Notes under the pieces: model-generated
The model's input: the letters and a program-made list of their open reading frames with translations, nothing else
Databases searched by the model: none
What the model was told of the DNA's origin: nothing
Source: DASXBA01 sp046729895
GTDB lineage: Bacteria > Actinomycetota > Thermoleophilia > Solirubrobacterales > Thermoleophilaceae
DNA length: 5,138 nt
Assembly: GCA_046729895.1 (NCBI GenBank)
Contig: JBKPHP010000025.1
Coordinates: 1 to 5,138 of the forward strand
Direction of reading: 5' to 3'
Shown here: piece after piece, positions 1 through 5,138 of the stretch
Position numbering within the stretch: the stretch's first letter is position 1
How the letters are laid out: each line of letters opens with the position of its first letter
Made by a program: the position numbers and the translations under genes

Positions 1-2
1 AC

Positions 3-536
3 TGGGATCTCCTCCAGCGGGTGGCGCGCGAGCGCTACGGCGTCGAGCTGCCCTACGAGGAGCAGCGCGACTGGGGGATCACGGCGCTGGAGCGCGACGC
101 CCTCGTCCATTGCGTCGAGGAGACGCACTCCGACGAGAACATCGAGGTCGCGATCCCGTATCCGGGCGCGGTGGAGACGGTGCGCGCCTGGCACGACGCC
201 GGACACTGGATCCACGTGACCAGCCATCGCCGGACTAGCGCCGGGCCCGCCACCGCGCGGTGGCTGGAGGCGGTGGGGCTGCCCTGCGACGACCTCCACT
301 GCTCGTTCGACAAGGTCGGACGCTGCCTGGAATTGGGCATCGACGTGCTGATCGACGACAGCCCGGTGAACATCACTCGGGCGCGTGAGCACGGCATCGT
401 GGCTGCCACGATCGTGCACCCCTGGAACGAGAACCTCGTGAAGGAGGATGGCGTAATAGGCGGCCGGACCTGGCAGGAGCTGCGAGAGAACCTGAAGCCG
501 TTCCTAGAGACCAGCGACCAGCGCCCAGCGACCTAA
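3..536 (+). CDS. HAD-fold 5'-nucleotidase (NT5C/YqfW-like), 5'-truncated by the window edge
   Basis: This is the C-terminal ~177 residues of a probable HAD-superfamily phosphatase of the 5'(3')-deoxyribonucleotidase (NT5C) type, which removes phosphate from (deoxy)nucleotides in the cytosol. The frame is open to the left edge and reads WDLLQRVARERYG, so the GTG at 21 is probably internal; the true start and the catalytic DxDG motif I lie upstream of the window. Counting from that GTG, motif II is Thr67-Ser68 in HVTSHR, motif III Lys98 in FDKVG, and motif IV the acidic pair Asp112-Asp113 in LIDDSPVN. The order and spacing are typical of the family; only about 15-20 residues should be missing. 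The last nine residues (ETSDQRPAT) are encoded by a 7-bp tandem repeat and look like an added tail. The TAA overlaps the stop of the convergent cyclo-ligase gene. Substrate is not determinable; family assignment is fairly secure, nucleotidase activity inferred. Confidence 0.8.
   Translation, partial: WDLLQRVARERYGVELPYEEQRDWGITALERDALVHCVEETHSDENIEVAIPYPGAVETVRAWHDAGHWIHVTSHRRTSAGPATARWLEAVGLPCDDLHCSFDKVGRCLELGIDVLIDDSPVNITRAREHGIVAATIVHPWNENLVKEDGVIGGRTWQELRENLKPFLETSDQRPAT
503..533. repeat. Heptamer tandem repeat (AGCGACC), copy 1
   Basis: After CCT come four in-phase heptamers: AGAGACC (506-512), AGCGACC (513-519), AGCGCCC (520-526) and AGCGACC (527-533). They run directly into the TAA of the nucleotidase gene and supply its last codons. 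On the other strand they start right after the TAG of the cyclo-ligase gene. Positions 503-526 match 4786-4809 at 23 of 24 bases, so this is the same element as the one at the second convergent junction. No matching inverted arm is present here. Confidence 0.75.
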
Positions 537-1249
537 GCGGCGTACCCGAACCGCTCCAAGACGGGGATTTCATGGATTTGCGGCGGCTGCAGGTGATCCC
601 AGAGGATCCCGGTCGGTCGCCTGTACGCGCCGTCCACCTCGATCACCGCGCGCGGGGTTGCGACGAGGTTGACCGGGATGTCGTGCCCCGTCATCAGCAG
701 GTTCTCGCGCAGGATCTGGATCGGGTGCACCGTGGTGGCGACGAGCGTGTGCCGGTCGATCCTGCCCGCCTCGGTGAGGAGCGCGTACTCGAGGTCCGAG
801 AAGCCGCCTCCCTTCCCGAGCCGCGCACCCTTGAGGTTGACCGCCACCGAGCCAGTCAGCACCAGGTCGAGCTCGGGCACTTGGTCGAGGTCGATCACCT
901 TGCCGTGCTTGAGCGCACCCTTGATCGTGGCGGCCTCCCGCAGCTCGTCCCTGTTCAGCTTGCGCGGGTCCAGGAGACGGAAGGGGTGTTGCTCACGTAG
1001 ACGCGGCACCGCCATGACGAGCACCTTGCCCTGGTCGAGCGCCAGCCGGCGGGCGTGGGTCTGCGGCGAGTCGGGGTTCGCCTTGATCGTCCCGGCGTTC
1101 TGCCAGCCGGGGTGGCGAGCGAGTCGCTCGGCGGCCCCCTTGGCTCCCGCGAAATTCGGAATGCGCCCGTCGGCGCCGGGGAAGCGGGCCACGCCCTCGC
1201 GATTCATGGATCGCCATACATCAGCGCGTACCGCGTCCTTCGAGCGCAC
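533..1249 (-). CDS. 5-formyltetrahydrofolate cyclo-ligase family protein (long archaeal/actinobacterial type, COG0212)
   Basis: A 238-residue protein of the 5-formyltetrahydrofolate cyclo-ligase fold; characterised members convert 5-formyl-THF to 5,10-methenyl-THF with ATP in the cytosol. From GTG 1249, residues 16-37 (MNREGVARFPG...RIPNFAGA) are the N-terminal signature of the long subfamily, TIKANPDSPQ (54-63) lies in the expected nucleotide-binding region, and LGKGGGFSDLEYALL (144-158) is the glycine-rich motif corresponding to the GxGxGYYDR-like motif of short enzymes. TVHPIQIL (173-180) follows. The frame is open upstream to 1426, but similarity to the family begins at the chosen GTG, preceded on the minus strand by AGGA 9 nt away. 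An ATG at 1348 would add 33 Arg/Ala-rich residues unlike the family. Convergent with the nucleotidase gene, divergent from the acyltransferase gene. Some long COG0212 paralogues, including a plant one, are thought to act in thiamin metabolism rather than as true cyclo-ligases, so the reaction is uncertain. Confidence 0.85.
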   Translation of the reverse strand: MRSKDAVRADVWRSMNREGVARFPGADGRIPNFAGAKGAAERLARHPGWQNAGTIKANPDSPQTHARRLALDQGKVLVMAVPRLREQHPFRLLDPRKLNRDELREAATIKGALKHGKVIDLDQVPELDLVLTGSVAVNLKGARLGKGGGFSDLEYALLTEAGRIDRHTLVATTVHPIQILRENLLMTGHDIPVNLVATPRAVIEVDGAYRRPTGILWDHLQPPQIHEIPVLERFGYAA

Positions 1250-1263
1250 GTCGACCCATCCTA
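1250..1263 (-). promoter_or_regulatory. Start-deciding site for the cyclo-ligase gene: RBS or -10 of a leaderless mRNA
   Basis: Read on the minus strand, TAGGAT (1263-1258) stands 8 nt before the GTG at 1249. The embedded AGGA could pair with 16S rRNA. Equally, TAGGAT fits the actinobacterial -10 pattern TANNNT at a distance that would start the transcript at or next to the GTG. Either reading supports this start over the upstream ATG at 1348. No convincing -35 is visible. Confidence 0.35.
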
Positions 1264-1346
1264 TCCCCGCCGCATTGGGCCGCCCTGAGCCGGCCTTCCC
1301 CCTCTCCCGGCGCCGCCGAGCAACGGCTGCCAGAATCCAACGCGCC

Positions 1347-2252
1347 ATGGCGGAGGCGACTCGCACCAGGCTCAGCATGCGCGAAGGGGAGACGGTGGAG
1401 CGGCCGGCGGCCGGGCTCCCCGCCATCCGCGAGGACGAGCTGCGCGACTATCTGCCCGGGGTCGAGCCGGAGCGGCAGCTCACCGACTGGGGCCGGTCCG
1501 AGCGCGTCGAGGGCTTCTTCGATCGCACCCTCTTCGAGTTCGTCTACCGCTACTGGTTCAGGGCCGACGTGGAGGGCATCGAGAACCTGCCCTCTACGGG
1601 CGGCGCGCTGCTCGTCTCGAACCACTCCGGCGCACTGCCACCCGACGCGGCGATGATCGCCAAGGCCATCCGCGAGGAGCATCCGCTCTCGCGGCCCGTG
1701 AACATCACGGTCGAGCATTTCTTCAAGGGCTATCCAGGGTTCTCCATGCTCGTTCCGAAGATCGGGTGCGTGGCGGCTCACCCGGCCAACGTGCACCGTC
1801 TGTTGTTCGACGAGCAGGAGCTCGTGCTGGTGTTCCCGGAGGGCCGGAAGGGCACCGAGAAGCTCTACAAGGACCGCTACCGGTTGCGCCGCTTCGGCCG
1901 CGGCGGCTTCGTGGAGGCGGCGATGCGAGCTCGCGCCCCGATCGTGCCCATCTGCGTCGTCGGCGCGGAAGAGGCGGCGCCGGTGTTCGCGCAGCTGGGC
2001 GCGCTCCGGCGGCTCACGGGGCTCCTCTACTTCCCGATCACACCGACCTTCCCGCACTTCGGACTGCTTGGGATGCTCGGCTACCTGCCCGCGAAGTTCC
2101 GCATCCGCTTCCTGGAGCCGATCCGTTTCGACGAGGAGGGGATGCACGAGGACAAGGCGCTCGTCCAGACCGTGGCCCATGACGTCCGCGCCCGGATCCA
2201 AGAGAACCTCTGGGACATGCTCCGGCGCCGCAGGTCGGTCTGGTTCGGCTGA
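1347..2252 (+). CDS. Lysophospholipid acyltransferase family protein (PlsC-like, Rv0502-type)
   Basis: A 301-residue membrane-associated acyltransferase of the glycerolipid (PlsC/LPLAT) superfamily, expected to transfer an acyl chain to a lipid hydroxyl. From ATG 1347, residues 1-45 are variable; YRYWFRADVEGIENLP (68-82) leads into the catalytic block SNHSGALPPD (91-100), with His93 and Asp100. FPEGRKG (163-169) is the FPEG substrate-phosphate motif and APIVPICVVG (197-206) the downstream Pro-rich block. The His-to-Asp spacing is six residues, not the four of classical HX4D enzymes. The start is uncertain: ATG 1347 has no clear ribosome site, while ATG 1377 has AGG six bases upstream and would remove ten residues. 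Its TGA overlaps the ATG of the next gene by one base, implying translational coupling. The pair matches M. tuberculosis Rv0502/Rv0501, though I recall the order as reversed there. Acyl donor and acceptor unknown. Confidence 0.88.
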   Translation: MAEATRTRLSMREGETVERPAAGLPAIREDELRDYLPGVEPERQLTDWGRSERVEGFFDRTLFEFVYRYWFRADVEGIENLPSTGGALLVSNHSGALPPDAAMIAKAIREEHPLSRPVNITVEHFFKGYPGFSMLVPKIGCVAAHPANVHRLLFDEQELVLVFPEGRKGTEKLYKDRYRLRRFGRGGFVEAAMRARAPIVPICVVGAEEAAPVFAQLGALRRLTGLLYFPITPTFPHFGLLGMLGYLPAKFRIRFLEPIRFDEEGMHEDKALVQTVAHDVRARIQENLWDMLRRRRSVWFG

Positions 2253-3637
2253 TGCCCTCGAAGCGGATACTGGTCACGGGTCTCTCGACCTACTGGGGCG
2301 GGCGTCTCGCGCAGGCGCTCGAGGCCGACACCTCCGTCGAGGCGATCATCGGCGTCGACAACGAGGAGCCCCAGGTGGAGCTCGAGCGCACGGAGTACGT
2401 CAAGGTCGGTGCCCAGCACGCGCTGCTTCGCCGTGTGGTGGAGGCGGCCGACATCGACACCGTCGTCGACACGAGGCTGGTGGTGGACTCGGCCGTGACG
2501 ACCCCGTTCAAGGCCCACGAGAACAACGTGATCGGGACGATGAACATCCTGGCGGCCTGCAGCGGCCCGCGCTCGCCTGTGAGGAAGGTCGTCTTCAAGT
2601 CCTCGGCCCACTTCTACGGCTGCGAGCAGGACGATCCCGCCTTCTTCGACGAGCGGATGGGCCGGCCCCACCCGCCGCGCACCCCGATCGAGCGGGACAT
2701 CGTGGAGGCCGAGGCGTCGGTCAACGAGTTCCGCGAGAAGAACCCGGATGTCTCGGTCACGATCCTGCGTTTCTCCAACGTGCTCGGGCCAGACGTGCGT
2801 ACCTCGCACATAAGGCTGTTCTCGTTGCCGGTTGTGCCGATGATCCTGGGCTTCGACCCGCGATACCAGTTCGTGTACGAGGACGATGTGGTGCATGCGC
2901 TCGAACACGCGGTGAAGGGCAGGCTGCCGGGCGTGTACAACGTCGCCGCCGACGGGGTGCTCGCGCTGAGCGAGGTCGCCGGGCTCCTGGGCAAGACCTA
3001 CGCGCCGATCCTGCCGCCGTGGGGCACCGGGCTGGCCGCCGCGGTTCTCGGGCGGCTCGGAGTCCGCATCCCGCCCGAGATGCTCAATCAGCTTCGCTTC
3101 GGGCGAGGCGTGGACAACCGCCGTTACAAGGCCGCGGGCTTCGACTACCGCTACACCAGCCGGGAGACCGTGATCAAGCTCGGCGAGCACATGCGTCTGC
3201 ATCCCATCGTCAGGGGTGCTCAGGAGCCGTACCGCTACGAGCGCGAGGTGGAGGAGTTCCTGCGCTGGAGCCCGCACGTGCGCGGCTCGGGGACCAAGCA
3301 GTCGCCCGTCGGCCGCCAGCAACTGGTGGAGCTTCGCCGGCTGCTCGACTCGTTCTCCGAGACTGCGGGGATTTCCGAGGAGGGCGAGCGCCCCGGGCCA
3401 GAGCCTGAGCCCCAGCCCGAGCCTCCTCCGGAGCCCAGGCCGGAGCCGTCGCCGCCCAGGTCGCCGGTGGAGGACTACGACGAGCTCGCGGCCGAGGAGG
3501 TCATCTCGCTGCTCGGCTCCCTGGAAGCGGCGGAGCTCGTCGCCCTGCGGGAGTACGAGCGCGCCCACGGTGGGCGGGAAAGCGTGCTTGGGGCGATCGA
3601 GTCCGTGATGGCCCGCTTGCCCGCCAGTCAGGTCTGA
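2252..3637 (+). CDS. Extended-SDR NAD-dependent epimerase/dehydratase family protein (GalE2/Rv0501-like) with C-terminal extension
   Basis: A 461-residue extended short-chain dehydrogenase protein. Residues 5-36 form the first half of the Rossmann fold: TGLSTYWGG (9-17) keeps the outer glycines Gly10 and Gly16 but has Thr13 in the middle position, and Asp36 ends strand 2, suggesting NAD(H) binding. FKSSAHFYG (115-123), RFSNVLGP (173-180) and VYNVAADG (228-235) are further SDR landmarks. The catalytic YxxxK is absent: aligned on conserved Glu154, Ile146 and Ile150 replace Tyr and Lys. The sequence resembles M. tuberculosis Rv0501, annotated galE2, whose corresponding site also appears atypical (from memory). 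Residues 381-405 are a Pro/Glu-rich linker and 407-456 a helical module, together making it longer than Rv0501 (about 376 residues). The ATG overlaps the acyltransferase stop, with no separate promoter seen. A structural, lipid-carrier or cofactor-sensing role is possible; classical epimerase activity is doubtful. Confidence 0.9.
   Translation: MPSKRILVTGLSTYWGGRLAQALEADTSVEAIIGVDNEEPQVELERTEYVKVGAQHALLRRVVEAADIDTVVDTRLVVDSAVTTPFKAHENNVIGTMNILAACSGPRSPVRKVVFKSSAHFYGCEQDDPAFFDERMGRPHPPRTPIERDIVEAEASVNEFREKNPDVSVTILRFSNVLGPDVRTSHIRLFSLPVVPMILGFDPRYQFVYEDDVVHALEHAVKGRLPGVYNVAADGVLALSEVAGLLGKTYAPILPPWGTGLAAAVLGRLGVRIPPEMLNQLRFGRGVDNRRYKAAGFDYRYTSRETVIKLGEHMRLHPIVRGAQEPYRYEREVEEFLRWSPHVRGSGTKQSPVGRQQLVELRRLLDSFSETAGISEEGERPGPEPEPQPEPPPEPRPEPSPPRSPVEDYDELAAEEVISLLGSLEAAELVALREYERAHGGRESVLGAIESVMARLPASQV
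3392..3466 (+). other. Pro/Glu-rich interdomain linker in the SDR protein
   Basis: Codons 381-405 encode mostly alternating Pro and Glu (GPEPEPQPEP, then PPPEPRPEPSPP). Such low-complexity, charged, proline-rich stretches are usually extended and disordered. It separates the SDR fold from a short C-terminal helical module (residues 407-456), so the module probably moves independently. Confidence 0.75.
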
Positions 3638-3653
3638 TTGCAGGGATTTCCTG

Positions 3654-3678
3654 GTGAACAGTGAATACCCCCTAGACT
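3654..3678 (+). promoter_or_regulatory. Candidate promoter of the L,D-transpeptidase gene
   Basis: In the 54-nt gap after the SDR stop, TAGACT (3673-3678) fits the actinobacterial -10 pattern TANNNT and lies 13 nt before the ATG at 3692, giving a very short leader of roughly 7 nt. Upstream sit two 7-bp direct repeats, GTGAACA (3654-3660) and GTGAATA (3661-3667), which may be part of a -35 region or an operator. No sigma70-like TTGACA is present at the right spacing. Confidence 0.4.
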
Positions 3679-3691
3679 CACGCGGGGCCCA

Positions 3692-4726
3692 ATGCAGCAA
3701 CGGTCATTCATCCTGGTCGCTGCGGCCGTCACCTTGCTCATCGTCGGCGCCGTCGCGGCATATGCGTATGACTCGTCGCGTGACGACCTGATCGCCAAGG
3801 GCATCACCGTCGCCGGCGTCGACGTCGGCGGAATGAACGTGCCCGACGCGCGTCGCAAGCTTCGGCGTGAGGCCGTGGCCCCGCTCGAGCGGCCCGTGAC
3901 GGTGGCCTACCGTCAGCGGCGATTCCTGCTAACGGCCCGGCAGGCCAAGCTGCGCGCCGACGTCGACGCGATGATCGACGAGGCCCTGACCAAGAGCCGC
4001 GACGGCACGATCGTCAGCCGCGTCGCGCGCGACATCACCGGGGGCGGGGAGGACGCCCAGGTACCCGCTCGGGTCCACTACTCGAGGGCCGCGGTCGTGG
4101 CGCTGGTGAAGCGGGTCAAGAACGCGGTCGACAGGCCGGCCCAAAACGCCCGGCTGAGCTTCCCTTCGCTGGCGAAGGTCAGGGAGCGCAACGGCCTGGC
4201 CGTGCAGGCGGGCACGCTCCAGCAGCGCGTTGAACAGGCCCTCACGGTCCCCGGCGTGGGACGCAGGGTGGAGCCGCTCGTCAAGGTCACGAAGCCGAAG
4301 ATCAGCCGCGACGAGCTGGCGGATCACTATCCGACGCTGATCGTGATCCGGCGCTCCGCCTTCCGGCTGACGCTGTACAGGCACCTGCGATCGGTCCACA
4401 CCTACACGATTGCCGTGGGCCAGCTGGGGCTCGAGACTCCCGCGGGCCTGTACCACGTCCAGAACAAGGCTGTGAACCCGGCCTGGTCCGTGCCGAACAG
4501 CGCCTGGGCCGGCTCGCTCGCGGGCACGGTCATCCCCGGCGGGACGCCGGAGAATCCGCTCAAGGCCCGCTGGCTCGGGATCTTCGACGGCGCCGGGATC
4601 CACGGCACCGACCAGCTCGGCTCGCTGGGCACCGCCGCCTCCCACGGCTGCATCCGGATGGCGATCCCCGACGTGATCGCGCTGTACAAGCGGGTGCCGG
4701 TCGGTGCGCCGGTGTATATAGCTTGA
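3692..4726 (+). CDS. L,D-transpeptidase (YkuD) with N-terminal peptidoglycan-binding domain, membrane-anchored
   Basis: A 344-residue envelope enzyme expected to form 3-3 cross-links between meso-diaminopimelate residues of peptidoglycan stem peptides or to attach ligands there, acting outside the cytoplasmic membrane. Residues 6-24 are a hydrophobic segment after a short basic start, an uncleaved anchor or signal peptide. Residues ~36-210 resemble the PG_binding_4 domain seen in VanW/YoaR-type proteins (ITVAGVDVGGMNVPDARRKL at 38-57). Residues ~213-343 are the YkuD catalytic domain: His304 in IHGTD and the signature SHGCIRM (317-323) with nucleophile Cys320, the only cysteine in the protein. 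GxETPAGLYHV (246-256) is the usual strand before the active site. The start is fixed by the membrane segment beginning just after the ATG; the GGGG before it is only a weak ribosome site. It follows the acyltransferase/SDR operon in the same direction but probably has its own promoter. The TGA abuts the heptamer hairpin. Confidence 0.95.
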   Translation: MQQRSFILVAAAVTLLIVGAVAAYAYDSSRDDLIAKGITVAGVDVGGMNVPDARRKLRREAVAPLERPVTVAYRQRRFLLTARQAKLRADVDAMIDEALTKSRDGTIVSRVARDITGGGEDAQVPARVHYSRAAVVALVKRVKNAVDRPAQNARLSFPSLAKVRERNGLAVQAGTLQQRVEQALTVPGVGRRVEPLVKVTKPKISRDELADHYPTLIVIRRSAFRLTLYRHLRSVHTYTIAVGQLGLETPAGLYHVQNKAVNPAWSVPNSAWAGSLAGTVIPGGTPENPLKARWLGIFDGAGIHGTDQLGSLGTAASHGCIRMAIPDVIALYKRVPVGAPVYIA

Positions 4727-4727
4727 G

Positions 4728-4809
4728 GGTCGCTGGTCTCTGGTCTCTGGTCGCTGGGAACGGCCGGCTGCGTCCGTCCTGAGTCCCTAGCGACCAGCGA
4801 CCAGCGCCC
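4728..4809. repeat. Heptamer tandem repeat, copy 2, arranged as a long imperfect hairpin
   Basis: Left arm: heptamers GGTCGCT (4728-4734), GGTCTCT (4735-4741), GGTCTCT (4742-4748), GGTCGCT (4749-4755), then GGG. Right arm: CCCT then AGCGACC (4789-4795), AGCGACC (4796-4802), AGCGCCC (4803-4809). Pairing 4735-4758 with 4785-4809 gives 21 of 24 matched pairs, one bulged T (4788) and a 26-nt loop (4759-4784). It fills almost all of the 88 bases between the stops of two convergent genes. A bidirectional transcription end is plausible, but neither side has a T-tract, so a classical intrinsic terminator is not shown. The right arm matches copy 1 at 503-526. Confidence 0.75.
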
Positions 4810-4814
4810 GGAGC

Positions 4815-5138
4815 TCAGACCCCAATCTGCTCCACGGGCACTTCCTCCCACCCCCGCGCCTCCAACCAGGCTTGCCGGCCCGTGTGTCGAATGCAGAGGG
4901 TGCCGATGAACACCCCTCGTTCGCGCTTGCGCAGCACCGCATACCACATCGTTGACGCGTCGCTCGGCCCCTGGATCGGGTGCCAGGGGCGCAACGGCTG
5001 CTCCCACGCGTCGACCAGCCCCACCTCCGCGAGCTGACTTCGCGTTGCGACTCGACCGTCCCGGGTGTTGACGAAGAAGACCGACACAGGCTCCCGTTTG
5101 GCGGCCCGGTCCGGCCGCGCGACGGTTCCTTTGGAGGC
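4815..5138 (-). CDS. Small protein of unknown function, possibly 5'-truncated by the window edge
   Basis: I do not recognise this gene. From the GTG at 5087 it encodes 90 residues beginning MSVFFVNTRDG and ending EEVPVEQIGV. The frame stays open for 17 further codons to the right edge (ending AAKREP before the GTG), so the true start may lie outside; GGGAG only 3 nt before the GTG is rather close for a ribosome site. The protein appears soluble, with no signal or membrane segment, a WHPI motif near residue 35, one Cys in IGTLCIRHTG (about 61-70) and several Trp. Mixed composition with a sensible hydrophobic/charged pattern, and a stop placed exactly at the edge of the hairpin repeat, support real coding over a high-GC artefact. 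It is convergent with the L,D-transpeptidase gene. No function is proposed. Confidence 0.55.
   Translation of the reverse strand, partial: ASKGTVARPDRAAKREPVSVFFVNTRDGRVATRSQLAEVGLVDAWEQPLRPWHPIQGPSDASTMWYAVLRKRERGVFIGTLCIRHTGRQAWLEARGWEEVPVEQIGV

Noticed and set aside
669..1346. Upstream extension of the acyltransferase frame
   Set aside because: This 226-codon extension is antisense to the cyclo-ligase gene, Ser/Arg-rich, and unlike any acyltransferase N-terminus.
1345..1350. Palindrome CCATGG offering ATG starts on both strands, as if two divergent genes began on the same bases
   Set aside because: The cyclo-ligase family similarity begins about 33 residues further in, at GTG 1249, so the minus-strand ATG is probably unused.
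1221..2201. Minus-strand open frame of 326 codons opposite the acyltransferase gene
   Set aside because: Antisense shadow of a gene with clear NHSG and FPEG motifs; its own product has no family features.
2068..3408. Plus-strand open frame of 446 codons overlapping the acyltransferase end and the SDR gene
   Set aside because: Arg/Ala/Gly-rich out-of-frame reading, a common high-GC artefact.
3641..3653. Small inverted repeat CAGG-GATTT-CCTG after the SDR stop as a terminator
   Set aside because: A four-base stem without a T-tract is too weak to support a terminator call.
2081..3700. Long open frame of 539 codons on the minus strand
   Set aside because: It lies antisense to the well-supported SDR gene, shows no recognisable motif, and is rich in Arg, His, Gly and Leu as expected from the complement of GC-biased codons.
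3929..4645. Minus-strand open frame of 238 codons opposite the transpeptidase gene
   Set aside because: Shadow of a gene with an intact YkuD signature; product is Arg/Asp/Gly-rich without motifs.
4728..4809. Possible CRISPR remnant or attachment site in the repeat region
   Set aside because: Units are only 7 bp with no spacers, and no cas, integrase or transposase gene is present.

Overview
This high-GC window looks like chromosomal DNA from an actinobacterium. The gene set fits a deep-branching soil lineage such as Thermoleophilia (Solirubrobacterales or Gaiellales relatives). That placement is inferred from strong G/C bias at third codon positions, an archaeal/actinobacterial-type formyltetrahydrofolate cyclo-ligase, a GalE2-like dehydrogenase paired with an acyltransferase, and a peptidoglycan-binding/YkuD transpeptidase. 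No marker gene allows a firm assignment.

Layout, left to right. (1) The 3' part of a HAD-fold 5'-nucleotidase (NT5C/YqfW-like) runs rightward from the window edge to 536. (2) A long-form 5-formyltetrahydrofolate cyclo-ligase family gene runs leftward, 1249 to 533. The stop codons of these two genes overlap by 4 nt. (3) A divergent two-gene operon follows: a PlsC-type acyltransferase (about 1347-2252) and an extended SDR protein (2252-3637) that overlap by one base. The pair corresponds to Rv0502/Rv0501 (galE2) of M. tuberculosis. (4) After a 54-nt gap with a plausible promoter, a membrane-anchored L,D-transpeptidase runs rightward (3692-4726). (5) An unrecognised small protein gene is encoded leftward, with its stop at 4815, and may continue past the right edge.

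Both convergent junctions carry the same 7-bp tandem repeat (AGCGACC/GGTCGCT). At 503-533 it forms the last codons of the nucleotidase gene. At 4728-4809 it forms a long imperfect hairpin between two gene ends. This is the most unusual non-coding signal here and may belong to a dispersed intergenic repeat family.

Functionally, the acyltransferase, the SDR protein and the transpeptidase point to cell-envelope lipid and peptidoglycan work, while the nucleotidase and cyclo-ligase are housekeeping nucleotide and folate functions. The SDR protein lacks the Tyr and Lys of the classical YxxxK site and carries a Pro/Glu linker plus a small helical C-terminal module, so it is unlikely to be an ordinary UDP-glucose epimerase. 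I found no RNA genes, CRISPR array, transposase, phage gene or defence system.
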